Positions 17,141 through 25,032 of a stretch of DNA of 64,000 bases are shown piece by piece (the first letter of the stretch is position 1; each line of letters opens with the position of its first letter). The notes beneath the pieces were generated by a model. That model saw only the letters and a program-made list of their open reading frames with translations, did not search any database and was not told where the DNA came from. The stretch comes from Leyella lascolaii. Lineage in GTDB: Bacteria; Bacteroidota; Bacteroidia; Bacteroidales; Bacteroidaceae. A program made the translations under genes and the position numbers. Where the stretch lies: positions 133,664 through 197,663 of the forward strand of contig NZ_LT556036.1 of the NCBI RefSeq assembly GCF_900079775.1, in the 5' to 3' direction.

Positions 17141-18645
17141 GCGTTGTGCCCTCCTATCTGATTGTTGCGCATTCGTGCCGTGGCTCCGTCCTCAAAGTTC
17201 AGTCCTTTCAGTATGGTGTTCTTTCCGTATTTCTTCTTTATTTTCAGCAGTGTCTTCTGCATTCTCCGTTCTTTCTCCAGCCTTTCGTCTTCTTTCCGCT
17301 TTTCCTTTTCAAGCTGTTCATAGTCAGTGAAAAGGTCAAGCTCCACCGGAGCGGCTTTCCTGTCAGTACGGTTCTCGTCCATAACGTGATTCGTAGTGAG
17401 GTTGATCCGGCGTATGAGCAGTTGGGGGTTGACAATTCTGTCATACAGTCTTGTGGCTGTTTCGGATATCAGGGAGGCTGATGATGTGAAGCGTCCTATG
17501 TTGGCAGTACCGTGTGCGTGCTTGGGCACTTTGCGTCCGTAGCGGTCGGTCACTATCTCTCCGTGATACGAATCCCTGATGTCCGGATCGGTGATGCTTG
17601 CCGTGTCGTATCCTATGGTAAGGACAATCTGGTCGGTGACAAGGTGCTTGTCGAGAAGGTCGAGCGATGCCGCGTCAGCCATTTCCATCAGTACTATGCG
17701 TGCCTTTTTATAATCGTATGCGTACTGAAGCACCTGTCCGGTGCACAGAGAGTTGCTTTCCGACCTGTAGCTCTTTACCATATCCATTGTGCACGGTTCC
17801 CATCCCCAGGCATGGTCTATGAGAAGCTCGGCATTTACTCCGAACAGTCTGTAGAACAGTTCCTCCCTGTCTATTGAGTATCTGGCAATCTGTCCCATGG
17901 TGCGTATGCCGTATTTTTCGAGCTTGTTGGCTATTCCACGTCCCACTCTCCAGAAGTCTGTGAGCGGTTCATGGTCCCACAGGGTGCGCCGGTATGTCAT
18001 TTCGTCGAGCTCGGCTATTCTCACTCCGTCCTTGTCGGCAGGAATGTGTTTCGCCACTATGTCCATCGCTATTTTGCAGAGATAAAGGTTTGTGCCTATT
18101 CCTGCGGTTGCCGTGATGCCTGTCTGGCTCAGTACGTCACGTATTATGGTCATTGCGAGCTCGTGGGCGGACATCTTGTAGTATCCGAGATAATCGGTCA
18201 CGTCCATGAAAACCTCGTCGATGGAGTATACATGTATGTCGTTTTCTGATATATATTTCAGGTATATATCGTATATCCGTGTACTGTATTTGACGTAAAG
18301 AGCCATCCGTGGCGTTGCGGCAATATAGTCTGCTTCGAGTTCGGGATGCGAGTTGAGCTCGTCCTCCGATACTGATTTCCCTGCAAATTGCCTGCCTGCA
18401 AGTTGTCTTCTGCGTCCGTTGTTCAGCTGGGTCACACGCTCTATCACCTCGAAAAGTCTTGCGCGTCCGCTTATACCGTACTTTTTCAGTGACGGTGAGA
18501 CGGCAAGGCATATTGTCTTTTCTGTGCGCGAGACGTCCGCCACGACAAGATTTGTCGTGAGCGGATTAAGCCCGCGTTCCACACATTCTACTGAAGCGTA
18601 GAACGATTTCAGGTCGATTGCTATGTATTTGCGTTCCTGTGACAT
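17137..18645 (-). CDS. UvrX/YqjW-like Y-family (translesion) DNA polymerase
   Basis: A 502-residue error-prone polymerase of the ImpB/MucB/SamB family. The palm starts with the metal-binding YIAIDLKSFYASVECVERG and has the second acidic pair in YSIDEVFMDVTDYL; thumb and little-finger regions follow. The C-terminal tail is charged (EKEKRKEDERLEKERRMQK) and ends in KKYGKNTILKGLNFEDGAT and IGGH, closely resembling Bacillus UvrX/YqjW, which also pair with a YolD gene. It lets replication pass damaged template. The frame is open to 18678, but ATG 18645 (MSQERKYIAID) is the natural start. Three tandem repeats carrying -7 boxes lie just upstream. Confidence 0.9.
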   Translation of the reverse strand: MSQERKYIAIDLKSFYASVECVERGLNPLTTNLVVADVSRTEKTICLAVSPSLKKYGISGRARLFEVIERVTQLNNGRRRQLAGRQFAGKSVSEDELNSHPELEADYIAATPRMALYVKYSTRIYDIYLKYISENDIHVYSIDEVFMDVTDYLGYYKMSAHELAMTIIRDVLSQTGITATAGIGTNLYLCKIAMDIVAKHIPADKDGVRIAELDEMTYRRTLWDHEPLTDFWRVGRGIANKLEKYGIRTMGQIARYSIDREELFYRLFGVNAELLIDHAWGWEPCTMDMVKSYRSESNSLCTGQVLQYAYDYKKARIVLMEMADAASLDLLDKHLVTDQIVLTIGYDTASITDPDIRDSYHGEIVTDRYGRKVPKHAHGTANIGRFTSSASLISETATRLYDRIVNPQLLIRRINLTTNHVMDENRTDRKAAPVELDLFTDYEQLEKEKRKEDERLEKERRMQKTLLKIKKKYGKNTILKGLNFEDGATARMRNNQIGGHNA

Positions 18646-18700
18646 GCTTTTTATGAAATACAAATATGTGCAAATCAATGATAATGATGCCAGCCTTTGT

Positions 18701-18866
18701 ATTGCCGAGTGCAGCTTATCTTCTACAAAGATAACGCAATCGAGTGCAATGAGAACTTGTTCTTACATTGCCGAGTGCAGCTTATCTTCTACAAAGATAA
18801 CGCAATCGAGTGCAATGAGAACTTGTTCTTGTATTGCCGAGTGCAGCTTATCTTCTACAAAGATAC
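18701..18866. repeat. 66-bp tandem repeat, about 2.5 copies (dispersed-repeat family)
   Basis: Units begin ATTGCCGAGTGCAGC at 18701, 18767 and 18833 with exact 66-bp spacing. The first two are almost identical over their full length; the third stops after about 34 bases. Each contains CTTATCTTCTACAAAGATA, whose minus strand reads TATCTTTG, a -7-like motif, at plus 18726-18733, 18792-18799 and 18858-18865. All three point toward the polymerase gene. Confidence 0.9.
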
Positions 18867-18911
18867 GTAAAAAAGTAGAATTTTATAAGAAATAATGATG
18901 GCGTCTGCCCT

Positions 18912-19093
18912 GTAGAGACGCAAAATCTTGCGTCTCCCGAGTAAAAATCGCAGCAATGACAGGTCTTCTTCAACTCAGCGTATTGTGCATTCTTGCGTCT
19001 CCCGAGCAAAAACCGCAGCAACGACAGGGATTTTCTCACATCTTTTCATTGCGCATCCTTGCTTGTGAGACGCAAGATTTTGCGTCTCTACTT
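18912..19093. repeat. GAGACGC hairpins flanking two diverged 65-bp direct repeats
   Basis: Perfect hairpins GAGACGCAA-aatc-TTGCGTCTC (18915-18936) and GAGACGCAA-gatt-TTGCGTCTC (19067-19088) bracket the block. Between them TTGCGTCTCCCGAG followed by AAAA and CGCAGCAA occurs twice, at 18928 and 18993 (65 bases apart). It looks like a small repeat element with inverted ends. Confidence 0.75.
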
Positions 19094-19135
19094 GGATAGT
19101 CCGCGTATAATACAGCGTTGTTTGGGTGCATGAGA

Positions 19136-19192
19136 CAGTGCCGGTGAGCGCAATGAAAGCTTGCTTTCTAATTGCCAAATGCTGCCTGTTTT
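19136..19192. repeat. Dispersed 65-bp repeat family, single copy
   Basis: GAGCGCAATGAAAGCTTGC followed by TTTC, ATTGCC and GCTGCCTG matches the 8737 copy closely and the 18701 tandem copies more distantly. The core GAAAGC-tt-GCTTTC is a palindrome. Confidence 0.75.
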
Positions 19193-19254
19193 AAAACAAA
19201 ATCAGCCACCGGTGTTCTTTCATGACGACGGGATGCGGGTATCGCGATGCACCT

Positions 19255-19320
19255 CTCCATATATAATGATGCCATTCTCCACGTATAATGATGCCATTCT
19301 CCATGTATAATGGTGTCCTT
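19255..19320. repeat. 22-bp tandem repeat, three units
   Basis: Three consecutive 22-bp units at 19255, 19277 and 19299. Each begins CTCCA and contains TATAATG followed by TG.C. Unlike the palindrome arrays it has no dyad symmetry. Confidence 0.85.
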
Positions 19321-19458
19321 TTATATATATAATAATGTGGACTTCTTAATGCAGCTTTCCTTTGCTTATGCAGGCGTCGGGTATTCTATCTGGTGCAGAC
19401 CAAAACCAGTCTTATGTCGGGAATGACATTCTGTATGGATATCAGCTTGCGTTTCTGT

Positions 19459-20439
19459 TTATGTAAGAGCCGATTTGAGCATGAAATATATTTCCTCCTG
19501 CATGCGGAACAGGCACCATGAATATTTGAAAGGCATGTATCCGAACTTGTATTTCAATGAAAGCGGAAGAGCCTTTGTGTCTATATCTCTCCATATGCGG
19601 TGCATTTCCGCAAGTCCGTATGAGCGTTCCTCTGCCGTAAGCCTGGCTCTGTTGGTGAAATAAAACATGTAGGTGTCTACAAGAACAAGCCATCTTGTTT
19701 TCTCATAAAGATTCAGAATGTCTTTCCCTACATTGAGTCTTAGCAATTGTCTCCTCATGCTTTCGTTTGCTCTGATGTGGTCGAAGCGTCTCACGGATAC
19801 CGCATGAGTCGTTGAGAGCGGGTTCTGGAAATAATAGTATTTGCCTTTGCAGCACCTCACTTTGCGGCTGTTGAGATAATGGATGCGTGTGGTGTTGTCA
19901 TCGCTATATGCCCTGCATGTCTCGTCATAGGGAAAAGCCTTATGTATCTCAGCCCTCACCATGTACCAGCCGTGTATGTCCCATGTGAGGCTTGCGATGA
20001 AAGCGTCGTTTCCAGACATCTCATTGAAGGGACGCATGGGGAATAGCTTTTCTTCATCGGTGCCTTCATTGCGCGTCACCACGTCGAATAGCACGCAGTC
20101 GGTTTCAGAATACTCTGTAAAGACATCGACACTTTTACGCAGCGCATCAGGCTCCAGCCAGTCGTCGCTGTCGACAAATGTTATGTATTTCCCGCCCGCC
20201 AGACTGAGTCCTTCATTGCGTGCGTGTGCCTGTCCACGGTTTTCTTTCAGTGATATTACGTCAATCCGAGGGTCGGTATCGGCGTATTTGTTGAGTATTT
20301 CCAGCGATTCGTCGGTGGAGCAATCGTCAATACATATTATCTGTATGTCTTTCAGCGTCTGTGCAAGAAGCGAGTCCATACAGCGACATATATATTTCGC
20401 CGAGTTATATACAGCGACAAGAACGGATACCTGACACAT
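19459..20439 (-). CDS. Glycosyltransferase family 2
   Basis: A 326-residue GT-A fold glycosyltransferase. The nucleotide-sugar domain starts VSVLVAVYNSAKYICRCMDS, continues with IICIDDCSTDESLEIL and has the metal-binding DxD-type motif in YITFVDSDDWLEPDAL (about residues 88-103). The C-terminal third is helical and family-variable. It probably adds one sugar to a surface polysaccharide or glycolipid, but neither donor nor acceptor can be inferred. It starts 3 bases after the stop of the flippase gene, so the two are likely one transcript. Confidence 0.92.
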   Translation of the reverse strand: MCQVSVLVAVYNSAKYICRCMDSLLAQTLKDIQIICIDDCSTDESLEILNKYADTDPRIDVISLKENRGQAHARNEGLSLAGGKYITFVDSDDWLEPDALRKSVDVFTEYSETDCVLFDVVTRNEGTDEEKLFPMRPFNEMSGNDAFIASLTWDIHGWYMVRAEIHKAFPYDETCRAYSDDNTTRIHYLNSRKVRCCKGKYYYFQNPLSTTHAVSVRRFDHIRANESMRRQLLRLNVGKDILNLYEKTRWLVLVDTYMFYFTNRARLTAEERSYGLAEMHRIWRDIDTKALPLSLKYKFGYMPFKYSWCLFRMQEEIYFMLKSALT

Positions 20440-20442
20440 TTC

Positions 20443-21927
20443 TCAGTTATAGGATTTGAATTTTGACATTAGCTTGTTCCACAATGATGTCTTTCCTTGA
20501 AGTATCTTTAAGGAAATGAAAGTGCTTGTGCAAATAAGAATTATTCCGATAATCCAGTATGCTGCGGTATTGTCTATGAACATTGTAAGCATGGCGGCAA
20601 TGCCTATGGGGAACTGGATAAGGAAGTATTTTATAACCGGTATGGAGATGACATATCTGTATTTGTAATATGTGAACAGCAGGATGATGCACACGTCTAT
20701 GATACATGTAAGCGTTATTGCGTATCCGGCTCCGACAAGACCGAATGCCGTGAAGCCGACGACAGTAAGGATTATGACGATTACATCGTATGTAGCCTCA
20801 AGAAACAGATAGGCTTTTGAGTTGCCTCTCGCCAATGTCAGATAGGCAATGGGGAGCTTTATGGTTCTGAGGTACATCGCTATGATGGTTATGCGTATCA
20901 TGTCTGTCACCGGAATGAACTTGTTGCTGTACAGCAATGGCAGCAGAAGCGGCAGGCTGACCATGAATGCCACGAGCATGGGTGAGAGCAGAAGGAGCGA
21001 CACTTCTATCTGTCTGTTGATGATGATGTTACGTTTCTTTACATCCTGGTTTACCGCCGACAGCCTCGGGAAATAATCGGTCTCCATTGCGGTGAACACC
21101 ATTCCGGCGTACACCATTGTCATCATATATCCTGCGTTGTAGAGTCCCACCGTGTCAAGAGAGGACGTTGTGTTGAGGAAGGAGCGTATTACAAAGTCAG
21201 CACCGCTGCCGAATATGCCTGCAATGACAAATGCCGAGCCGAGCTTCACCATGTAGAATCCTTGTCTCAACGAGTCTTTCCGCATCGATATGCTTAGCGG
21301 GAACAGTCTGTATGATGTGTGTATGGTGAGCAGCATCTGGCACAGTGATATTATGATAAGGGACGGTATGATGCCTGCCTCACCGAAAAGATAGTATATA
21401 GGGACGGATGTCAGAAGTGCTATTATGACGTTTATTATTGATATTCCGGCAAGGGCGTTGAGATGTCCGGTGCCTTTGAGGATGGCTGTCTCGCCTCCCG
21501 TGACAGCCATCAGCGCTACGATGGGGGAGAGACATATGAAGTGTAAGGTGTGGTCTCCCCACGTGAAGGTGAACGCATTGAGCAAAGGACTGGCGATGAT
21601 GCATAGCAATGTGCCCGCAACGGCGGTGATAAGACTCCACGATCGAATCATGCTTATTGTTCCGGAGATGTGCTCCGCATCCCTGTTCTCGTATGACTCG
21701 GCTATGTTCTTGACCGCGCTCATAGATATGCCGAGGTTTGTCGTGTTGGAGACAAGGTTTATCGTGGAATTGAAAAGAGATATCAGTCCCATTCCCAAGG
21801 GACCTAATATCAGTGCGACAAACTTATTTCTGACGATTGATATGAGAAGATTGAGAAACTGAATGCCTCCAAACAATCCTGTGTATTTCAGGATGTGTGA
21901 ATAGCTGTTCTTGCTGTTTCTGCCCAT
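20443..21927 (-). CDS. Wzx-like polysaccharide flippase (MATE/MOP superfamily)
   Basis: A 494-residue integral membrane protein with about 12-14 hydrophobic helices, typical of the oligosaccharidyl-lipid flippases. The N-terminal half shows FGGIQFLNLLISIVRNKFVA, LGPLGMGLISLFNSTINLV and the GLGM-type amphipathic pattern of the PST/Wzx group. It would move undecaprenyl-linked oligosaccharide units across the inner membrane. It is directly followed by a family 2 glycosyltransferase, which supports a surface polysaccharide role. No polymerase (Wzy) or chain-length gene is nearby, so this is not a complete cluster. Confidence 0.88.
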   Translation of the reverse strand: MGRNSKNSYSHILKYTGLFGGIQFLNLLISIVRNKFVALILGPLGMGLISLFNSTINLVSNTTNLGISMSAVKNIAESYENRDAEHISGTISMIRSWSLITAVAGTLLCIIASPLLNAFTFTWGDHTLHFICLSPIVALMAVTGGETAILKGTGHLNALAGISIINVIIALLTSVPIYYLFGEAGIIPSLIIISLCQMLLTIHTSYRLFPLSISMRKDSLRQGFYMVKLGSAFVIAGIFGSGADFVIRSFLNTTSSLDTVGLYNAGYMMTMVYAGMVFTAMETDYFPRLSAVNQDVKKRNIIINRQIEVSLLLLSPMLVAFMVSLPLLLPLLYSNKFIPVTDMIRITIIAMYLRTIKLPIAYLTLARGNSKAYLFLEATYDVIVIILTVVGFTAFGLVGAGYAITLTCIIDVCIILLFTYYKYRYVISIPVIKYFLIQFPIGIAAMLTMFIDNTAAYWIIGIILICTSTFISLKILQGKTSLWNKLMSKFKSYN

Positions 21928-21942
21928 TTATATAGTTTATCT

Positions 21943-22018
21943 GTATTATAAAAATATAATGACAACATACGTATTCCGTTGCATTGCCGTCCGGCGCAGG
22001 GTGTCTGTATGTTGTCAT
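21943..22018 (-). terminator. Long-loop terminator of the nucleoside phosphorylase gene
   Basis: Perfect 12-bp stem ATGACAACATAC / GTATGTTGTCAT (21959-21970 and 22007-22018) with a 36-base loop, followed on the minus strand by TATATTTTTATAATAC. It lies between the phosphorylase stop and the flippase start. Confidence 0.65.
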
Positions 22019-22034
22019 TATCGTGTTTATGTGT

Positions 22035-22916
22035 TTATATACGTTCCAGAACAGTTCTTATCAGGTCGTCTATCTTGTTCTTGTAGCCTGTGTTCGCCTC
22101 TTTGGCATACCTGTTGGCAATTACCATGCATACTGTTGTGGCTTTGTGCCCCATGAGACGTGCGAGACCCGCAAGGGCTGAGCTTTCCATCTCGAAGTTG
22201 GTTATGCACATGCCTTCATATCTGAAGCTCTCTATCTTTTCATTCTGGTGCGGGTCAGCCAGAGGCAGGCGCAGCTGTCTGCCCTGCGGTCCGAAAAAGC
22301 CTCCGCACGCCACTGTGATGCCCTTCACCATGTCATCACCGGAAATGCGGTCGGCAAGTTCCTTGTCCGAACTTATGACATAAGGTGCCGGCGCGCACAT
22401 GTTTCCGCTCCATCCGAGATGGTTAAGCAGCGCGCGCTCCAGTTGCAGGTCACACACGGTGTTGCGTCCGGCATAGAAATTAAGAAGTCCGTCGAAGCCG
22501 ACAGATTTCTCCGAACAGATGTATGTCCCTATGGGAGTGTGCGGCTGGAGTCCTCCGCATGTGCCGATGCGCACTATCTCAAGTTGTGTGAGATGTTCTT
22601 TTTCCTGTCTGGTGTTGAAATCGATGTTGGCAAGGGCGTCAATCTCGTTCATCACAATGTCGATGTTGTCGCATCCGATACCTGTTGATATCACGGTGAT
22701 GCGTTTGCCTTTGTAGTATCCTGTGACTGAATGGAACTCCCGGCTTTCTGTCTCGCATTCTGTCTCTGTGAAGTGTGAGGCTACCGTGGCAACCCGTCCG
22801 GGGTCGCCTACCAGTATTATTTTGCCGGCGAGCTGTTCCGGTCTGATATGTAGGTGGAAAATGCTTCCGTCTGCATTTATTATTAGTTCGGATTCTTCAA
22901 AATACTTCTTTACCAT
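22035..22916 (-). CDS. Nucleoside phosphorylase (uridine phosphorylase-like)
   Basis: A 293-residue enzyme of the PNP/UDP phosphorylase family, which splits a nucleoside with phosphate to base and ribose-1-phosphate. The phosphate-binding IILVGDPGRVATVASHF (about residues 31-47), the VIRIGT-like IVRIGTCGGLQPHTPIGTYI segment, and the base/ribose loop NFEMESSALAGLARLMGHKA are present. The family placement nearer to uridine phosphorylase than to PNP rests on the overall length and start. It is 20 bases downstream of the propeller lipoprotein gene; cotranscription is possible. Confidence 0.87.
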   Translation of the reverse strand: MVKKYFEESELIINADGSIFHLHIRPEQLAGKIILVGDPGRVATVASHFTETECETESREFHSVTGYYKGKRITVISTGIGCDNIDIVMNEIDALANIDFNTRQEKEHLTQLEIVRIGTCGGLQPHTPIGTYICSEKSVGFDGLLNFYAGRNTVCDLQLERALLNHLGWSGNMCAPAPYVISSDKELADRISGDDMVKGITVACGGFFGPQGRQLRLPLADPHQNEKIESFRYEGMCITNFEMESSALAGLARLMGHKATTVCMVIANRYAKEANTGYKNKIDDLIRTVLERI

Positions 22917-22936
22917 AATAAATAGGTTTTAGAGGG

Positions 22937-24112
22937 TTATTTTTTCATTTGCTCATATTCGCTCTTTCTAAGAGCGTTCATGTCGTTTATGATTGATTGT
23001 CTGAGCGTTTCGCCTGATTTCTCGGCATTCAGAATCTTGGTTGCCAGACTGCTTCGCTCCGAGCCCGTTGCCGAGCGGTATCTGGCACGCAGTTGTTCTG
23101 TCTGTTCGGACTCTTCGTCCAGCTGTTTCTGCCGTTTCCTGATGCTCAGATAAAGAGACCTGTTCTTGTCGGAAGAGAAGTCGGACAAATCTGTATATTC
23201 CACCTCGTCGTTGATGACAAAGCTGACGGATGTGCCGGACTCCACCGCCTTATTGTCACGCGCGACGGCTTTCTGAAGCCGTGCCATGGCTTTCTGTCTT
23301 GATTCCTCCGACTCCCATGTGTCTTTAATGCTTGTTATGGCAGCGTAGTTGCGGAGCGTGTTCTCATCAATCTCACCGTTGTAATTATGCCTTGTGGACG
23401 ACAGCGAAACAGTGTAGACGCATACTTTTCCTTCCGGTTGCCTTCTTGTGGTGGCAAACCAGGCTATGCCGTCTGTATCGTCTTCGACATACATCATGTC
23501 GTCTTTGTCTGAGTTGAACGGCAGACCCACATTCTCTGCTTTGAGGAATCTGCCTGACTCGGAGTCGTAGGTAGTGACATAAATGTCGTATCCGCCGAGC
23601 CCTTCTTCAGACTTTGCCGCAAAGTAAAGCGTGGTTCCGTCAGACGTCATGTACGGATAGTTTATCTCAGTAAAGGGAATGTCGAAGCCTTCAAGCAGTT
23701 GCGGCTGGCTCCATTCGCCGTCGTTCAGCCGGTCTCTGGTCATGAGCCTGAATGTGCTGTCGGCTGACATCTCAGAATAAAAGCACTTGTTGCCGAATCC
23801 GTTCACATACACGTATGTGTCAGTTCCCTTTTTAGTGTTGAAAAACTTGTCGTATGGCAATATCTGTCCATAGTCCTTTGGGAGGGGGATGGCGTCTGAC
23901 AGGCGGTTGCGGTCAACAACGGTGCTGTCTATTATGAACAGCTTCTGTGTGTTGGGCAACATGCTCTCATAAAGCATGCTTGCCATATCCGTCTCCTCTG
24001 TCTCAGTGTTCTGGACCCTTGGCTTATTGTGGTGCTTTTGTCTGCGCACTTGCGACAGGACGCAGGAAGCTACAAACGATGCGATAATAAGTAAATATAT
24101 TCTTTGTCTCAT
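22937..24112 (-). CDS. Predicted lipoprotein with PD40/WD40-like propeller and coiled-coil end
   Basis: A 391-residue envelope protein. The N-terminus is a lipoprotein-type signal (MRQRIYLLIIASFVASC) with a possible lipobox VASC at residues 14-17. The middle has TolB-like PD40 propeller repeats, for example INYPYMTSDGTTLYFAAKSE, then GLGGYDIYVTTYDSE and DGIAWFATTRR. The last 100 residues are charged, predicted coiled coil (QKQLDEESEQTEQLRARYRS). Similar propeller lipoproteins occur beside OmpA-like and T9SS-associated proteins in Bacteroidetes, but no such partner is adjacent. Function unknown. Confidence 0.75.
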   Translation of the reverse strand: MRQRIYLLIIASFVASCVLSQVRRQKHHNKPRVQNTETEETDMASMLYESMLPNTQKLFIIDSTVVDRNRLSDAIPLPKDYGQILPYDKFFNTKKGTDTYVYVNGFGNKCFYSEMSADSTFRLMTRDRLNDGEWSQPQLLEGFDIPFTEINYPYMTSDGTTLYFAAKSEEGLGGYDIYVTTYDSESGRFLKAENVGLPFNSDKDDMMYVEDDTDGIAWFATTRRQPEGKVCVYTVSLSSTRHNYNGEIDENTLRNYAAITSIKDTWESEESRQKAMARLQKAVARDNKAVESGTSVSFVINDEVEYTDLSDFSSDKNRSLYLSIRKRQKQLDEESEQTEQLRARYRSATGSERSSLATKILNAEKSGETLRQSIINDMNALRKSEYEQMKK

Positions 24113-24137
24113 TGGTTAATCGTAATTTAATACCGAA

Positions 24138-24145
24138 CAAAGATA
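24138..24145 (-). promoter_or_regulatory. -7 box upstream of the propeller lipoprotein gene
   Basis: The minus strand reads TATCTTTG 26 bases before the ATG at 24112. The -33 element is not clear. Confidence 0.5.
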
Positions 24146-25032
24146 AATAAAAAATAATAAAGAATGGACGGTTTTAACGTAATTTTTTATATTGCAGCCA
24201 ATCGGTACTCAATGCGTGTCTGTGTGACACCTGGCTCTCATAAGGAGGCATGCAGCCGCAGACATACGTCTTTTGCATGTATGCCTGAACCGCTGTACGC
24301 ACGTCAGCGGACATGAAAGATGATTCTGTTTTTCATTATAATCATCCATGACTTGAATATTACGATTGCTTCACGTGTGCAGTCCGCACATGCGTCACCG
24401 TTCATCCGGAATGGATATTTATTCAGAATGGAAAGTAAAAAATCTTTACATTGATTTTCTGGAAAACAGAACCGCGATGAACGCCCGGGCACTGTCTTGT
24501 GCGTGTTATGGCTTATCCGTATATTGCCCGGATTCAGATGCTCTCCCCCAAAATTCTTCTTTATTTCCTTATATATGCTCTCCCGCAGTGCTTTTTCATA
24601 CTGTCCGGGTTTGTATGGCAGGCATGCCGTGTAGCGGAAAAGGCAATGTCATGTCCCCATACGGGCTTTTCCATATGCCCGAAGAGCCTCTTCAGCATGG
24701 CGGAAAAGCCTTTTTCGTACGCTGTTTAAAGGCATTTTTCATGACTGTTTGCGTATTGTGCTGATATTGAACGGATTGTGAAAACGTGTCATAAATCGCG
24801 TATACGGCGGTAAAACGTTCCTGCTTTGCCTCTGCGCGATTCTCGCGGACTTTACATTGTTTGATTATTCGTACAGCCTCTACTGTATTGCTGAATATGC
24901 GCATCGTCCCAGCCGACATGTCTCATCATATCCGCCCGTGCGGCTTTTTCTTTTTTCCGTCGTATTTTTGCTTCCCGCATGTCTCGTCAAACGCATTTAC
25001 CGGTGAGTCTGTGGTCAGGGCGCCAAAGGTTT
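24146..25032. other. Intergenic region holding palindrome array B
   Basis: Nearly 0.9 kb without a credible gene. It contains the 22-bp-period array at 24635-24739, with weaker, out-of-register units to its left. Short frames on both strands show no family pattern. Confidence 0.6.
24635..24739. repeat. Palindrome array B: five 17-bp units at 22-bp period
   Basis: Units start at 24635, 24657, 24679, 24701 and 24723: CGGAAAAGGCAATGTCA, CCATACGGGCTTTTCCA, CCGAAGAGCCTCTTCAG, CGGAAAAGCCTTTTTCG and TGTTTAAAGGCATTTTT. Spacers are tgtcc, tatgc, catgg and tacgc. The fourth unit is one base from the consensus palindrome. Confidence 0.85.

Larger units (their letters stand above)
18646..19458. other. 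Repeat-rich intergenic block
   Basis: Contains no credible gene. It holds a 66-bp tandem repeat (18701-18866), a pair of 65-bp GAGACGC-type repeats (18912-19093), another copy of the dispersed repeat (19136-19192) and a 22-bp tandem repeat (19255-19320). The frame open across 18623-18895 simply reads the 66-bp repeat (22 codons per unit). Confidence 0.7.

Noticed and set aside
18623-18895. 90-codon frame with internal peptide repeats
   Set aside because: The peptide repeat is simply the 66-bp DNA repeat (a multiple of three) read through. There is no start context or homologue, and the repeat is dispersed in other intergenic regions in other frames.
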